Source: Glandiceps talaboti
Taxonomy: Eukaryota > Hemichordata > Enteropneusta > Spengelidae
Length of the DNA stretch: 64,000 nucleotides
NCBI RefSeq assembly: GCF_964340395.1
Contig: NC_135551.1
Span: 5,365,463 to 5,429,462, forward strand
Direction of reading: 5' to 3'
Both the position numbers and the translations under genes were made by a program. The notes under the pieces were generated by a model that saw nothing but the letters and a program-made list of their open reading frames with translations, was not told the DNA's origin and searched no databases. Of the stretch, positions 11,759 through 32,275 are shown piece by piece (within the stretch, counting starts at the first letter, position 1; every line of letters begins with the position of its first letter).

Positions 11759-12585
11759 TATATACACAACTATCTTAAAATAACCAAGGACATAATTTTG
11801 GATGAATAACGTGACAATCAGATTAATCAATATTTCCTTTTATCACCTTTTATTGACTGAATTGCATTATTCAAGGATTTTTCCTCAGATAGGCCTAGGA
11901 CGTATACGCTTCTTGACGTTGTGTAACTGTTGACTATCTTTGAGAGCACATCTCTGTGTATTCCGTTCAACGAAAAATGTATACGTGGATATTGTATCAC
12001 ATTACAGGAATTAAAACTTTAATTTTGTTTAAGCATACTATTTAAGCGATCATAAGCAGAACAAGGAAATGTGTTTGATTGAAGATTTAACATGTAAAGG
12101 GGTGAAATAATCAAGGAATATTAGAAGAAATAAATGCATAAGGTTCTACCTTTAATGACAAACATACTAGTATTTTCAGAAATGTACAGCGATATTTATT
12201 GAATGATTAAGTCAAGTATACAGATTTTTACTATTTATGGCATTGGTATAGAAGTGGTCGCATTTGCTTTGTATTTCCTTGTCATAGAATTTTTTATGAA
12301 TAATAATATTTCTTCAAAATATTTCTAATGAAGAGGTTTGACACAAGATTATGAATCCACCACTGTGTTGGGGAAGATTTCAGTTTTGAAATTCTGGCCA
12401 TTTCAAACCAGCTTTACATTTCCTTTTATTCCCTCATATAAAATCCTAATAGTAAATACCAAAGGACTGTTAATACGTGGATCACAAATTGATGAGCATT
12501 ATCAATATCCCCTATTTACGTTGTATTTCACCAATCAGGTCATTTTGATCTGGACAAATGTTCGCTGTGTACTGTTATATCATCA

Positions 12586-12587
12586 TC

Positions 12588-12629
<42 letters not shown>
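12586..12629. repeat. (CAA)n microsatellite
   Basis: A pure CAA run. At the paralogous site 51919-52057 it has become a compound CAA-CAT-CAA array three times as long. Confidence 0.95.
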
Positions 12630-13978
12630 AAGTATGTTTAGGTAATCTATCACATTTACTTATATAAAACTTTAGGTTTCATTAATATTGTTTATTTAAA
12701 TACTAATTGTGTGCACATACATAACCTATAACATTCAATATAATAATCACCATACAATTGACATTCTCTGTTCACTACACATGATACAGAACGTGCTGGT
12801 CACTGAATTTTCGAACATATAAATACAGGTACGTATATACCTCCCTTATAAATATAATCCGACTTCATCAAACGTCATGCACACTATGTTGCAATTCTAT
12901 TAATTTCAGCGGCAAAAATACTGTTAGCAATAAATTCATAAAAAAGTCAAGACGACTGCTGACAGTCTAAATTCCACCATTTACTATAATGAAACTATTG
13001 AATGACGCCCTCAAACACCGATGTTTAGATTTTGATTCTTGACCGGTATGTCATTTGCGCTGAACAGTGCAAAAATTCTAAATACCATATGGCCATTTAT
13101 TGACGATTCCCAACATAGGACATGGCATGTGTGTGATACAATATATGATGTTGATTCTTTCGTATAGCTGTAATGTTTTGAAAATAATTTGCCTGATGTA
13201 CTTCTAGCCTCGTACCTATGTAGTGGTGATGTATGCATGTATGTCTGTATATGTATGCATGCATGCATGCATGTGAAACGCTGTTGATCGGCTTACTGTG
13301 CAGTTTATCGATATTGTAATGTTCAAACGGGGAAGCACTCACTCGCACTGCTGTTCCAATCATCAGTCTGTTCCATCCAAGACTATAACGTTGAATTAGC
13401 CGACCAACTAGTTTCTTCTCACACCATCTCTTCTACGAGGTACCGTACCGACTTGGATTGTGTTGAGTAGAACTCACAACGAAACATACGTATCTGGTTC
13501 AACGAACGCCAAGCTAACAACTTGGTTGATTTCATTACATGACCAATCTCCGTCTCCGCCTCCCCTGAGCTGGGCTAAAACCCCAACTTAAATACATTTC
13601 CAAGTTTACACAAAATCTCTATTCTTAGAGTATGACGTATTCTTAAGTCTATGATGAAAGACATGATCCGAGATCTAATATCCAATCACCTTCCCTAGAT
13701 TAGTAATACAAGTTCATATCTCAAAGACCATAAAATGGTCATGTCATAATAAAACTTGTTGACAGTTCAATCGTACCTGGTACAAACAATTCAGAAACAC
13801 CCCATGTAGAGATGTCAAAGACCTATGTTGTTACGCAACGGAATGTCACTGTATGTACAAAGTTTAAATGCTTTTGAATTCAATTTAGAGTTTATAATGA
13901 AAATTTACCAAAATGTCCTGAATGGATATATTTTAGATCTGTGACTCGTAACACATGCATGCAGGGATGCAGGTATGC

Positions 13979-14039
13979 ATGTATGTATGTATGTATGTAT
14001 GTATGTATGTATGTATGTACATTTGTATGTATGTATGTA
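13979..14039. repeat. (GTAT)n microsatellite
   Basis: A GTAT run. It coincides with the end of about 730 bp of sequence (13250-13970) that is missing from unit 2, where the flanks are joined at 35720-35800. Confidence 0.9.
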
Positions 14040-15131
14040 GGTCAGGACAGTCGAGTTTTTTCTATAGTACAGGATCGGGGAGGGACCACACTTACTGGAG
14101 AAATAAGAGATAGCTCACATAAACGCACAAACACATACATATGTCACAGGTTTATTTTTTCTAATTCTCCTCTAAATTAAAAAAGCAAAATTGCTTGTAC
14201 GAAAAAAGTATGCTTCAATCGCTTTGATCGCAGTGGGAAAGCGCCATATCTTATGGATGCAAACTTCAATTTCAATATAATTTAGAACAAAACAAATCAC
14301 ATGTGTTCTATAAATTATGTTGATGTACCTCACACGTTTAATGAATAATTTGCCTAATTAATGATTTTCGGTAATTAGGTTATATATGTATTTAGGTTAT
14401 ATATTGTAAATTAACCACCGATGTTTACATTTGTGACAAATCAAAATATCTATATTTAGGGTCTGAAACGTGAAACCCTTCTTTCCATGTCATCACCTAA
14501 AAGATCACGGCTATGCAGATCTAATAATGATAAAATAAATTCAATAACACATGCACTGTTATACCGAGAAAATGTATTAATATGATGAATCAAATAGCAC
14601 AATGTGTAAATACATTGAGCAACGTATTTTCAACTTTAAAAGTTGATCCCAACAACTACAGGAAACACATAAACGTGACATAATGGAAAGAGCTTGACTT
14701 ATGACATCTCTAATAACTTATCCTAAAAGTGGGGGGTTTTTTGCGTTAATTTTCATGAATTTATTAATAATTACAGCCAATTCCGAACGAATGATTGGTA
14801 ATTTGTATTCAATCCTGTACTCAGTGTGTTTACTTTATTCGTTTTACACAGTCCAGCTGTTTCAACACAGTTAAATTATTCTCTTCTCTGGTGTGTAAAC
14901 TACTAGTTCCATATTGATATATCATTCACATTACTATATATTATATTCACAGCATTATATATATAGTGTGCCTGTCTGTGTGTCTGTGTATGTATGTGTC
15001 CGTCTGTCTGTCTCTGCATGTATCTATATAGAAATTTAAGTAAATACATGTACGTATGTATGTATGTATGTATGTATGTATGTATGTATGTATGTATGTT
15101 TGTTTGTTTGTTTGTTTGTTTGTTTGTTTGT
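14040..15131. other. Noncoding spacer and (GTAT)n/(GTTT)n tract before the TIR element
   Basis: The sequence aligns with 35800-36866 and 53530-54590. It ends in a GTAT/GTTT microsatellite (15051-15131) just outside the TIR element. No gene is seen. Confidence 0.5.
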
Positions 15132-15169
15132 CTGTGTGTCTGTGTCTGTGTCTGTGTTTCTTTCTATTG

Positions 15170-16360
15170 CAGGGCCGTAGACTGACCAAATTGCCGGGGG
15201 GGCATAATTAGTTTTACAATGATGGTGCAATCATGCATTTAAAATTTAGAAAAGTTGTTAATTTACATAAATTTGCATACAACTTACATAATATCTATTT
15301 AAGCATACGCAATTAAATATCATATGTAAGGCTAGAAAAAATAAAAAAGATGGTCAACGGGCAACCTAACCCATCATATTGGGTAGGTATGTAGAATTTC
15401 ATTATTTCACAATGCTTGACAAGGGTAAAACAAACCATATATAATGATAGCAAAATATTTCAGGTCGAGTTTAGATAGAACTTATTCAGTCATCTTGATA
15501 CTATCTCTTGCAATTTGTCTGCATAGCTACAGTTAGGAAATGTACACAATTTATGGTTAAACAAATGCTGTAGCTCCTCTCACCCTCTCTTCTGAAAAAA
15601 ATGTTAAGCACCGCCAAATGAAACTCAAGCATTATTTTAGCCACCCCTTCTGTCACCTACACTAAAGTGGAAATATAAAATTATGTGGTACAATACAAAT
15701 GTATGATACATTTAAATAACAGTGATAGCCAACAACAATAATACTCTGAATGAGATTACTTTCCACAGGATGTGGATTTCAAACGCATACGGAGATGTCT
15801 CTAATTAGCTCTAACCTATACAGGGAGGTACTTAGCCAGGCACCATCCATCTTGTTTTGGGAGAAAGACAATTATCACCTTGATTGCTACTGATTGGAGG
15901 CACAACTCGAAAGGTGACAAAAATTGAAAATAAGACAGTGTAGGAGGCCATTTAGAGGCATAAAATAGCAAACCATAGACATAATTAGTCTTACAATACT
16001 TGAATATGGTAATAAAATACCAGAATTGAAACAATTATGCTATACATTACATATTATCTGGAAGTGTATTTTGTTGTGGCAAAGCTGAACGATATTTTAC
16101 GGATGTGTACTTGGCAAATGACTTCTCCTGAAGTTTAATTTGGTTCCAAAAAATCACGAATAAAGAGCAAAACATTTCAAGACTTTCAGACTTTGCGGCC
16201 CTATGACTGTTCAGCCCACTCCCATGGTCGTAAACTTTTGCTCAATTCTTTTTAGTGCACATTTGATATGCAACAGCTTAATTTAATTTCAATTCATGCT
16301 TGTATGCATCAGCAGAGCCATGTAAACCACTGTATAAGATATTATATAATTTGGAATTTC
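15170..16360 (+). mobile_element. TIR element, 3'-truncated copy
   Basis: The left end is intact (CAGGGCCGTAG..., preceded by TATTG), but the copy stops at about 16360. There it is replaced by about 80 bp of unrelated filler before the flank shared with the other units resumes at about 16440. No transposase is encoded. Because the left flank is the same as for the copies at 36901 and 54623, the copies arose by segmental duplication and not by separate insertions. Confidence 0.75.
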
Positions 16361-16827
16361 GGGCAGGCCCTCACATGCGAACTTCGTTCGCTTATAGTTA
16401 TAGCATCGAAAGAAAGCCCGAACGTCTAGCAGCAAGACTAATATCAATCGCACTTCTATCGAAATGTAAAGCTCTGTGTATTTTGCATACCGTATGTTAA
16501 CATGTTAATCATGTTTACACGAGGTCTGGGAAGACTGGAGTGTTTATCAGTATCTCTCATATTTGATTTAAACATATTCCCGATATATTCCTATTACCTC
16601 AGATTGTTTGTTTCCCTTGTCTACATTTATTACTACCTTATTGGCATATCTCACACATGAAAAAGCATTTGGAACAACACTCCCGAAAAAACAGTCTATT
16701 CATGTTGGACCCTTTAGTAGAAGCAAACCCAATATACGAGATATAAAACTGAAATCACAGTAATGGCCTATACTGGTGACATTTTATTCTATGGCGACTT
16801 GTAGACATGCCACATAATGGACATATC

Positions 16828-24678
<7,851 letters not shown>

Positions 24679-25067
24679 TGCACTGCGATGGATTAATATG
24701 AAATGGTACACTCGAAAGTACAATGTAAACATTATACGTGTTGCAAAAAAAACATTAAATGACACAATTGTTTACTTGCTAGTACTATACAGGTTGCCCT
24801 TACATACTAGTAGCTCGTCAATGTATCAGTGAGAATACCTCTCTTCAAAATGAAAATCAAATTATATAACCGCCTAATTGTCTCTAGTTGACTTATTTTT
24901 TGAGGTTACCAATGGTGCTTATACACTTCCTCATAAACTATTTATGCAATCATTGACTCAATGTTTCTGAGTGTCATGTATAATCTGTCATTAATATTTA
25001 TATTCAGAATGTACACCGATATGCAATTGCTCGACATGAAGCGAGGAAATTGTTTAAATTGTACATT

Positions 25068-25183
25068 GAGAATTGACCTCAAGAACTTATCACATAGAGA
25101 ATTGACCTCAAGAACTTATCACATGGAGAATTGACCTCAAGAACTTATCACATGGTGAATTGACCTCAAGAACTTATCACATG
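25068..25183. repeat. 29-bp minisatellite upstream of ST1, four units
   Basis: Four tandem units of GAATTGACCTCAAGAACTTA plus a variable end (about 29 bp each) lie 0.4 kb upstream of ST1 exon 1. The paralogous sites have one unit (2568-2596) and three units (43755-43841). Confidence 0.9.
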
Positions 25184-27202
25184 GTGCGTCATTCATGTAG
25201 CAAATAGACTGTCGGAAAAAAATTAAAATTAAAACTTTAAAATACAAAAATCGTAATTACATACCAAAAATGATAATCAGTATAAAAAGTGTATTAACCA
25301 TTATACAAGAGCTTTATCAATAGTCTGTGCCAGAATTCAATTGAACCAATAGCTTCTGATATAATGACGCCATCACGAACATTTATACCAATTATGTTTA
25401 TATAATTAAATATTAAACAGATTGTCTCTAGAAATAACGTTTTCCAGATATAGTTTTACTTCAGTTATTTTTCCTCGCTCTCTCCCTCTCTACATATAAC
25501 GAAACACAACACGGCATACCAATTCGCGATCGGTCTGAGGATAGTGTCGCCATTATGACGTCATTGTAACTATGGAGATGTATCAGTATGGTCGGAAAAT
25601 TGTGAAATCAACTGACAGCGAGATAGACTTATCGTTTACAGTTGACTAGGCATTAAAAACTGAACACAAGCTGATCATGATTACCTAGTTATATCGGACC
25701 ATCTTTTACATTCAGTGCATAGGTTCCATGTAATGACAGAAACATAAACTGTTGGGGTTTTTTTATTTTGAAACCTAATTTTATCTTTATTAGTTTTTGA
25801 TTTTTGATTTCATTTTTTTTTTGGCCTAGGTCCATCCTTAACGTCATTGGTAATCAATTTTTTATTTGATATATTATTCTAAACGCTGATGGCGCACAAC
25901 ATGTTGTAACCTTTAGTTGCTTAGCAGTGCCTTTTCTATACATTGAATTCATTTGGTATATTGTATACGTGATATCTGAAAAGAATCGTGTTTTATAGTA
26001 GGTACACAAACAGCAAGATACAGTATGCTTAACTATTTTTTTAAGTTACATAGTGAAGAGGAGTAAATACTTTAACCCTTGTAATTTAACCACAGATATT
26101 TACACTTGTGATAATCAAAATATCTTTAATAGGGTAACAAAAATGTGAAACCCTTCTTTCCATTGATCCCCTCGAAGATCAAAGCTATCAAAGAAGACTA
26201 ATACTGATAAGATAAATTCAATGACACATATATAATTATAGATACGAAGACAAGGAAAATGATAATAAACAATCCGTGACATCAAGTGGCCAATTCAAGT
26301 GATATTCCGATTTGATTTCTCGCATTCAAAAATCAATTTGTCGAAGACGACATTCACTCATTAATTAAAGATACACCATATTTTTCAAATATTAGTAACA
26401 AATATTTAAACTCAAAATCGCTAACTTTAAAAATCGAAGCCCTTAGAGATACACAAACTAGCCATCCAATATTTCATTTAAAATCACAATTTTATTAGTA
26501 CAATTCGTGCAAACCTAATGTGACTTCATGTCATACTCTGTCAGATCTTTGAATCATGTTTTTCTTACCACTTGTTATTTTCAATCGGGATATTTTAAAA
26601 CATTTTGGCGAATGTTGCCAACAGGATTCTTTATATCTATAAAATAGTAATGACTGTAAGAGTATGTGACTCCAAAGTTTCTCTCTCATTCTGTCTGCTC
26701 CCCTACCCCCTGTGCCTTTTCAAAATGCCGTCTTTTGTGATGATAACACACTACCTTAAATATGCTGGAAACACAGTCTAGCCTGCTCTGTAAAACAACA
26801 CGAGGCATACTATTCCATATGAAATTTGAACCAATAAAGTATATATGCACGGAAGTTCAACACACTTGTGACGTGTATTATAAAAAGAAAGCGTATATCC
26901 TGTCATTCTTGTTAATGTTCAGTAAAAGTGTTGTATTCCGTCATTTATTTAATAGTTTGATTTCATGATCAGCACACCCTTTGTCTCGGAGTCCCTTGGG
27001 ATCTTATTGAGAGTAAAGAGCGATGCTACAACAGATACTGCTATAGTGCACATCCGATTGATCATCATTCAAGTGAGATTTCCCGATGGGCGGCAAGGGT
27101 GACGATGCTGTTAAACATTTCGATTCAAGTCAACTGGTCACTTGTATTGTGTGTGACAGACTGTAATAGTAGATCGCAGAAGTAACAAATTTGAAAAAAA
27201 CA

Positions 27203-29020
27203 ATGCTTTTCTCGAATGGTGTCCTTGTAATCCTGCTGTCCATATATGAGAGTGCAGTTGCACGGAGACCATATATTCGGGACGGTCCTGAAGATGTTAC
27301 CTTAAACTTACAACAGTGGAGTATTGGAAGTGTAAACCTACGATGTAGAATCAACTACCAACATTCTTACTACAAGGTATCATGGAAGAAGAACAATGTT
27401 GTGATCAGTACTAATGGTGGTATAAATAAATATACTCGAGAATACACGGATGAAAGGTATGCAATATTACATAGCCAAAATGACGCTAAGTATGACCTGA
27501 AGATAGATCCAGTCAGTAAGACCACAGCTCACAATGACCAGGGTGAATACCAGTGTGTATTGATATACAAAGCCAATAATTACATTGTTTCAAGTTCAAG
27601 GAAAGTAACTGTAACAATTAACATTGCTCCATACCTAGAGTATGTTACTTGCCGCATGCGTGATTCTGATTTCACACCCGTGTATTGGAACCAAGCCGTA
27701 GTAGTATTAGCAGAAGAAGAGACCATAAAATTTGGCTGCCGCGTTGATGCCAATGCATATCCACAAATCGATGTCATATTACGTAAAGGCGATACTTTCC
27801 CACTTGAAACTACAACGTCACACTCCATCATCTATTCATATTCGAAACCATTCGGACTAAACATGGTCGATGAGTCACTTTTATGGTCTCCCTCGATAGA
27901 AGACCGGGATACCTCTTTTACATGTGAAGCTGCACATCCAACGTTTACATCAACCAAACAATGTACAATTGGACCATTTGAAGTCCAGTATAAACCAAAG
28001 GTAACAATTGCAACAAGAGATAATAAAACTGATATTACATCACAGTCTGATGGGATACAACTTCGTTGTCAGGTTCAAGCGAATCCACTTGCTTACAACA
28101 GATATGTATGGAAAATTAATGGACATGAAATTCGAGGCAGTGAAAAATTCTATTTCTACGAAAATCCAACTGACATATACATTAATAATTTTGACATAAC
28201 TGACAATGGACGTTATTACTTTACTTGCGATGCCTGGAATAGCGTTGGGAAAGGTTCTGGATCAATTTATATAACAATAGGGATATTAGACACCACAACT
28301 GTCATGATAACATCAACAACCATTAACCAAAAGCAGAAAACAACGATTCTTACTGTGTCCAAGACGATCACTGATAAGGCAAAATTATCTACGCCATCGT
28401 CAACATCGGTACCTAGTACAACACATTTGGCTACATTAAATGCAACTGCCACTAATCGTGAACAACTCTACACTTCACAAATACACCGAATATACTCGAT
28501 GAGCAAAGTTATTCAATCAACATCGAATGTAGAACAGATTGTGACAGTTTTAACCGTAAGGCATCGAAATACAGAAGATAACAGTAATTACAACTCCCAT
28601 ATCCTTGCAGTAGCGTTAGTTTGTTGTGTACTACTATTTCTGATTTTACTGGTGATGGTTGCTTGCTTTATAAAAGCAGGACGACGACAGAAACAAAACA
28701 CTCCACAACGGGAAATCGAGTCTGAGGATAATCTAACAGATTTAAGTATGTCAATGTTGAATAATGTTAGTGGTAACAATATAATTGAAAACCAACCTTC
28801 AGCAACAACAGATATAGAGATGAACGCAGTGAAAACAAAGTCAAAAGGTAAAGTTGTTACTGAATTTCAATCACTTGAAGCAGACATCGAGAATGTGTAT
28901 GCAAAATCAGTAAAACGCAAATCGAAAAAAAAAACCTGCGTAAAGCTAGCTCGAGTTCCACTAAGATCACAACAAAAAATTGAGATGAATTGGGTTCAAG
29001 AAAATTGGAAACGTCAGTAG
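27203..29020 (+). CDS. Ig-A2: three-Ig transmembrane receptor with truncated tail
   Basis: This 605-aa single-exon paralogue of Ig-A1 shares its plan: signal peptide, Ig 1, Ig 2, Ig 3, Ser/Thr-rich stalk, transmembrane helix, cytoplasmic tail. The start is the ATG at 27203, matching Ig-A1; a TTG four codons earlier is in frame but is not a likely start. Residues 1-237 (Ig-A1 numbering) show eleven replacements and one lost Glu codon against two silent changes. The stretch 238-355 is identical in protein, with one silent change. The frame leaves the family alignment at an A10 run (28925-28934), as in Ig-A1, and then reads about 30 unrelated codons to a stop. The tyrosine motifs of Ig-B are therefore absent. 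It lies between sulfotransferase exon 1 (divergent, upstream) and a receptor pseudogene. Confidence 0.88.
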   Translation: MLFSNGVLVILLSIYESAVARRPYIRDGPEDVTLNLQQWSIGSVNLRCRINYQHSYYKVSWKKNNVVISTNGGINKYTREYTDERYAILHSQNDAKYDLKIDPVSKTTAHNDQGEYQCVLIYKANNYIVSSSRKVTVTINIAPYLEYVTCRMRDSDFTPVYWNQAVVVLAEEETIKFGCRVDANAYPQIDVILRKGDTFPLETTTSHSIIYSYSKPFGLNMVDESLLWSPSIEDRDTSFTCEAAHPTFTSTKQCTIGPFEVQYKPKVTIATRDNKTDITSQSDGIQLRCQVQANPLAYNRYVWKINGHEIRGSEKFYFYENPTDIYINNFDITDNGRYYFTCDAWNSVGKGSGSIYITIGILDTTTVMITSTTINQKQKTTILTVSKTITDKAKLSTPSSTSVPSTTHLATLNATATNREQLYTSQIHRIYSMSKVIQSTSNVEQIVTVLTVRHRNTEDNSNYNSHILAVALVCCVLLFLILLVMVACFIKAGRRQKQNTPQREIESEDNLTDLSMSMLNNVSGNNIIENQPSATTDIEMNAVKTKSKGKVVTEFQSLEADIENVYAKSVKRKSKKKTCVKLARVPLRSQQKIEMNWVQENWKRQ

Positions 29021-29407
29021 ACAATCATTGGGATAACTGGATGCATGCAAATGTTAATACTCAGAACAAAACGTCATCCTCGAATGATCAAGGATTCAGA
29101 ATAAAAATGACGTACAAGGAGGACAGGATGACGACGCAATAATCTTGTCACCACCACATATAAAACCTATATACGAAAATCTGGATATAATCAGGCACCT
29201 GCCAGAAGAAGAGAGTATATTTGGAAGATATACAGAATGAAACTATGAGAGAATAAAAACTGTTCCTAAAGGAGAAAATCCACAATCAATGTTGAAGGTT
29301 TGACCTACGCCGCATTAGACTTCACTGGGCAACGACCACAGAGACAGGAATCCAAGAAACCATCATTGACAGAGTCTGAGACTGTGGATACTGAGTTAAG
29401 ATTGTAA
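29021..29407 (+). pseudogene. Out-of-frame remnant of the Ig-A2 cytoplasmic tail
   Basis: Homologue of the Ig-B tail, broken by stops and by indels such as the loss of four bases within the CAATCAAAGAATG-type segment near 29288. The last motif reads TVDTEL, as in Ig-A1, so the tyrosine was lost before the two copies separated. It is more decayed than the Ig-A1 remnant. Confidence 0.7.
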
Positions 29408-29458
29408 GACTCTGATTATTCTCCTTATTATATACATAGACCCTTATATTCTCAGGGT

Positions 29459-29520
29459 GTGACGTCAAAGTATAGTAATATCAAATCCATACAATTCATA
29501 TTACTATACTTTGACGTCAC
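29459..29520. repeat. Inverted repeat 3' of Ig-A2
   Basis: Counterpart of the hairpin at 6868-6929. Here both arms carry TGACGTCA, so the ends of the hairpin are two CRE palindromes in opposite orientation. Confidence 0.7.
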
Positions 29521-30125
29521 ACTATAGTAATATGGTCGGAACTACTTTGAATTATTTGTAAACATCATAAACAGTACAGTTACGATGTTCTCATTGTTTG
29601 AAAATATGTTTTCCTTTATACTCATGGATTGCCGAACATCGACCACCATCATTAGTGTAAACAGTGAACAAATACACCTCTTTTGGAAACATCTATCGCC
29701 TTTCGTACAGCCACTGACGTACGTAGACATGCTAACATGATCAACATCATAAAAACCAGTTGTGAAGGTTTCGCAACGCAGTGAAATCGTTGTCCGTTAA
29801 ATTCAACAATTGATAGAATTTGTGAACGACTCGACAGTGTTTTTGAAAATTTCACGATATTTTCGACATTTTAATTTTCCAGTGTTGATGTGTTTGTATG
29901 ACTCTGAGCCGAGTTTTATGCATAAGCTTAATGATAACCGGTGTAGGCATCCGTTCTTTATTCAGTCTCTCATTTTTTCCGATAAAAGTGTCTATATTTT
30001 GTCAAAGAATTAATCACTGCTCTTGACAATCATCCCATCGTTGGCAAAGTGTTCCCTACCTGAAAGTCTGTGGTGTAATTTTACTGATCTCGACATATAC
30101 GTTAGTAGTAGTAGCGATGGTAGCT

Positions 30126-30466
30126 GTCGCCAAACTTGTATTATAAAAAGAAAGTGTATATCCTGTCATTCTGGTTAATGTTCAACAGAGTTGTATTTCG
30201 TCATTTATTCATTAATGTGATTTCATGATCAACACATGCTTTGTCTCGGAGTCCCTTGGAGCTTACCAAGAATACAGAAAGACGCTACAACAGATACTGT
30301 CTTAGTCAACATTCAATTGATTACCATTGACGAGAGATTTCCCGATCGACGCCAACGGTGAAGATGCTGCTTTTAAATATTTGGACTCGAGTAAACTGAA
30401 CTTTTGTATTCTCTATGAGAGACTGTTGAAGAGGACCATAGGCGAAAACATTTTTAAAAGACAATA
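30126..30466 (+). promoter_or_regulatory. Duplicated upstream region of a receptor gene
   Basis: The sequence aligns with 4280-4613 and 26870-27202, the 5' flanks of Ig-A1 and Ig-A2. It leads directly to the pseudogene start at 30467. Its retention points to duplication of the promoter together with the gene. I cannot place a TATA box or transcription start. Confidence 0.45.
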
Positions 30467-31600
30467 ATGCATTCCTGGTATGGTTTCCTTTTAAACCTGT
30501 TGGTCATTTATAAAAGTGCATTTGCATGACAACCTAGTATTCGGTACGGTCCTGGAGATGTGACCCTAAACTTACAACAGGGAAGAAGTGAAAGTATAAC
30601 TCTAAGATGTAGAATCGATTACAAACATTCTGACTACATGGTATCATGGAAGAAGAACGATGATGTGATCAGTACTGATGGCAGTATGAATAGAAATACT
30701 CAAGAATACACGGATCACAGGTATGCAATATTACATGGGCATGAAACTACGTACGTATAATCTAAAGATAGACCGAGTTAGTAAAACGACAATACACAAT
30801 GACCAGGGTGAATACCAATGTGTAGTGATGCACAAGTACAGTAATTATGTTGTATCAAGATCAAGGAAAGCCGTTGTTACAATTTACATGGCTCCATACC
30901 TAAATATTGTTACATGCCGGATGCGCAATTCCGATGTCACTTTTTCTGGACACTACACGATAGTAACAGAAGGTGTGGGACATAGAAATAAAGAACATGG
31001 TAATAATAACACCCCTATCCTTGCAGGAGTGGTAGTTTGTTGTATACTTCTACTTATGAATTTACTAGTGTTGGTTGCTCGCTTCATAAGATCACGTCGA
31101 CAACAGAATCAAAGTAGTAGACAACGAGAAAACGCCTCTCAGAATAAACTGACAGATTTACGTATGTCAACATTGAACAGTTGTAACGACCAGATAAATG
31201 AAAACCAAAACGTAATAACGGAAACTGGTATATATTCAGTCATAACAGAGCCAAGAAATTGTCCACCTGTAACTGATTGTCAATCACAGGAAGAATTGTT
31301 GTACGCAAACCAGCAAATGCAAGTGCCAAATTAAACTTCGTGAAAACATTTCTGTTTCGACTAAAACAGTATGATAACAGAATACACATCGACGGTGATA
31401 TATACAGTATGTTATCAGCTCTATATGGAAATCTATTCACATAAGAAAATTGGTGCACCACCATCCTTGTATTCAGATAAACCAAATGGTGCATGTACAT
31501 CTGATATATTCCAGCACGTGCCAAGAGAACATGATGTACGTAGAAGTAGGGTATTTTACAATATCAGCGACAAATATATTGCAAAGGAAAAAAACTCCAC
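30467..31600 (+). pseudogene. One-Ig receptor pseudogene
   Basis: A family member with Ig 1 only. A 20-codon signal peptide from ATG 30467 is ended by TGA at 30527-30529, exactly at the expected cleavage site. Ig 1 follows (LRCRI, VSWKK), with a frameshift near 30745, and resumes through DQGEYQC into the first residues of Ig 2. The sequence then jumps straight to the stalk and transmembrane helix (about 31006-31095): the rest of Ig 2 and all of Ig 3 are deleted. A tail with SVITEPRNCPP and ECQSQE-like sequence runs to a TAA at 31332, and decayed tail homology (DIFQHVPRE) continues to about 31560. A 203-codon open frame (30723-31334) remains but lacks a signal peptide. Confidence 0.82.
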
Positions 31601-32096
31601 GGTCAAATAATGTGGTAAGGTCGAGAGAGAGAGAGGAGAGAGATAAACTAGTGTACTAATGAATCATTGCAGGATTCCAGGTTGAGGTAGATGACTATAT
31701 TATAGACAGTCCACTCCTGTAAACAACATTTTTTATAATTTAGACAGACAAATATATGTTGGCTTTAGAAGCTGTTCCAAAATACTCAGTTGTAATACAC
31801 AGATATAGACAAGCACACGTGTCAAAGAAGAGAGAAAAAAGAAAGAGCTGACATCTATTTGACTGGTATTTCAATGTGTTGATTCTGCAAACTTAATGAT
31901 AAATTCCTCATAATTAGGTAATTTATCTTACTAGAATTTATTGTACATTAATATTGTTGCAACTATGCGAATTAATTACTTTCAGCAGTTCAAAATATTT
32001 CAAATCAATAAAGATGACAATACGAGTTACAATGTATGTATGTACTAAAACTCTAGCTTCTCTGTTCTTATTTTTCTCAAACTAACTTACAAAATA
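31601..32096. other. Spacer, no gene seen
   Basis: AT-rich sequence without recognised homology in the window. It has a GAGA-rich stretch at 31622-31645. Confidence 0.4.
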
Positions 32097-32275
32097 CACG
32101 CACATACATACATACATACATACATACATACATGTATACATACATACATGCATACATGCATACATCCATACATACATACATACATACATACATACGTACG
32201 TACGTACGTACGTACGTACGTACATACATACATACATACATACATACATACATACATACATACATACATACATAC
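32097..32275. repeat. (CATA)n/(CGTA)n microsatellite
   Basis: The complement-strand form of the GTAT repeat, with an inner CGTA segment. The flank 32276-32420 is the reverse complement of 1270-1400, so this piece is an inverted copy of the flank of the first GTAT tract. Confidence 0.9.

Larger units (their letters stand above)
11561..13978. other. Noncoding spacer with (CA)n and (CAA)n tracts, unit 1
   Basis: The region aligns with 50866-53413 in unit 3, and its right part (from 12690) aligns with 35165-35745 in unit 2. It holds a CA run at 11702-11753 and a CAA run at 12586-12629. No convincing gene is seen. A minus-strand open frame around 13011-13268 is partly conserved among the three copies but has an internal stop in unit 3. 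Confidence 0.5.

Noticed and set aside
13011-13363. Minus-strand frames shared with 35450-35737 and 52454-52799
   Set aside because: Partly similar in three copies, but the unit 3 copy has an internal stop and the differences are spread over all codon positions. At most it is a very old relic.
27191-27202. Start of Ig-A2 at a TTG four codons upstream
   Set aside because: Ig-A1 starts at the matching ATG, and TTG is an unlikely start in an animal gene.
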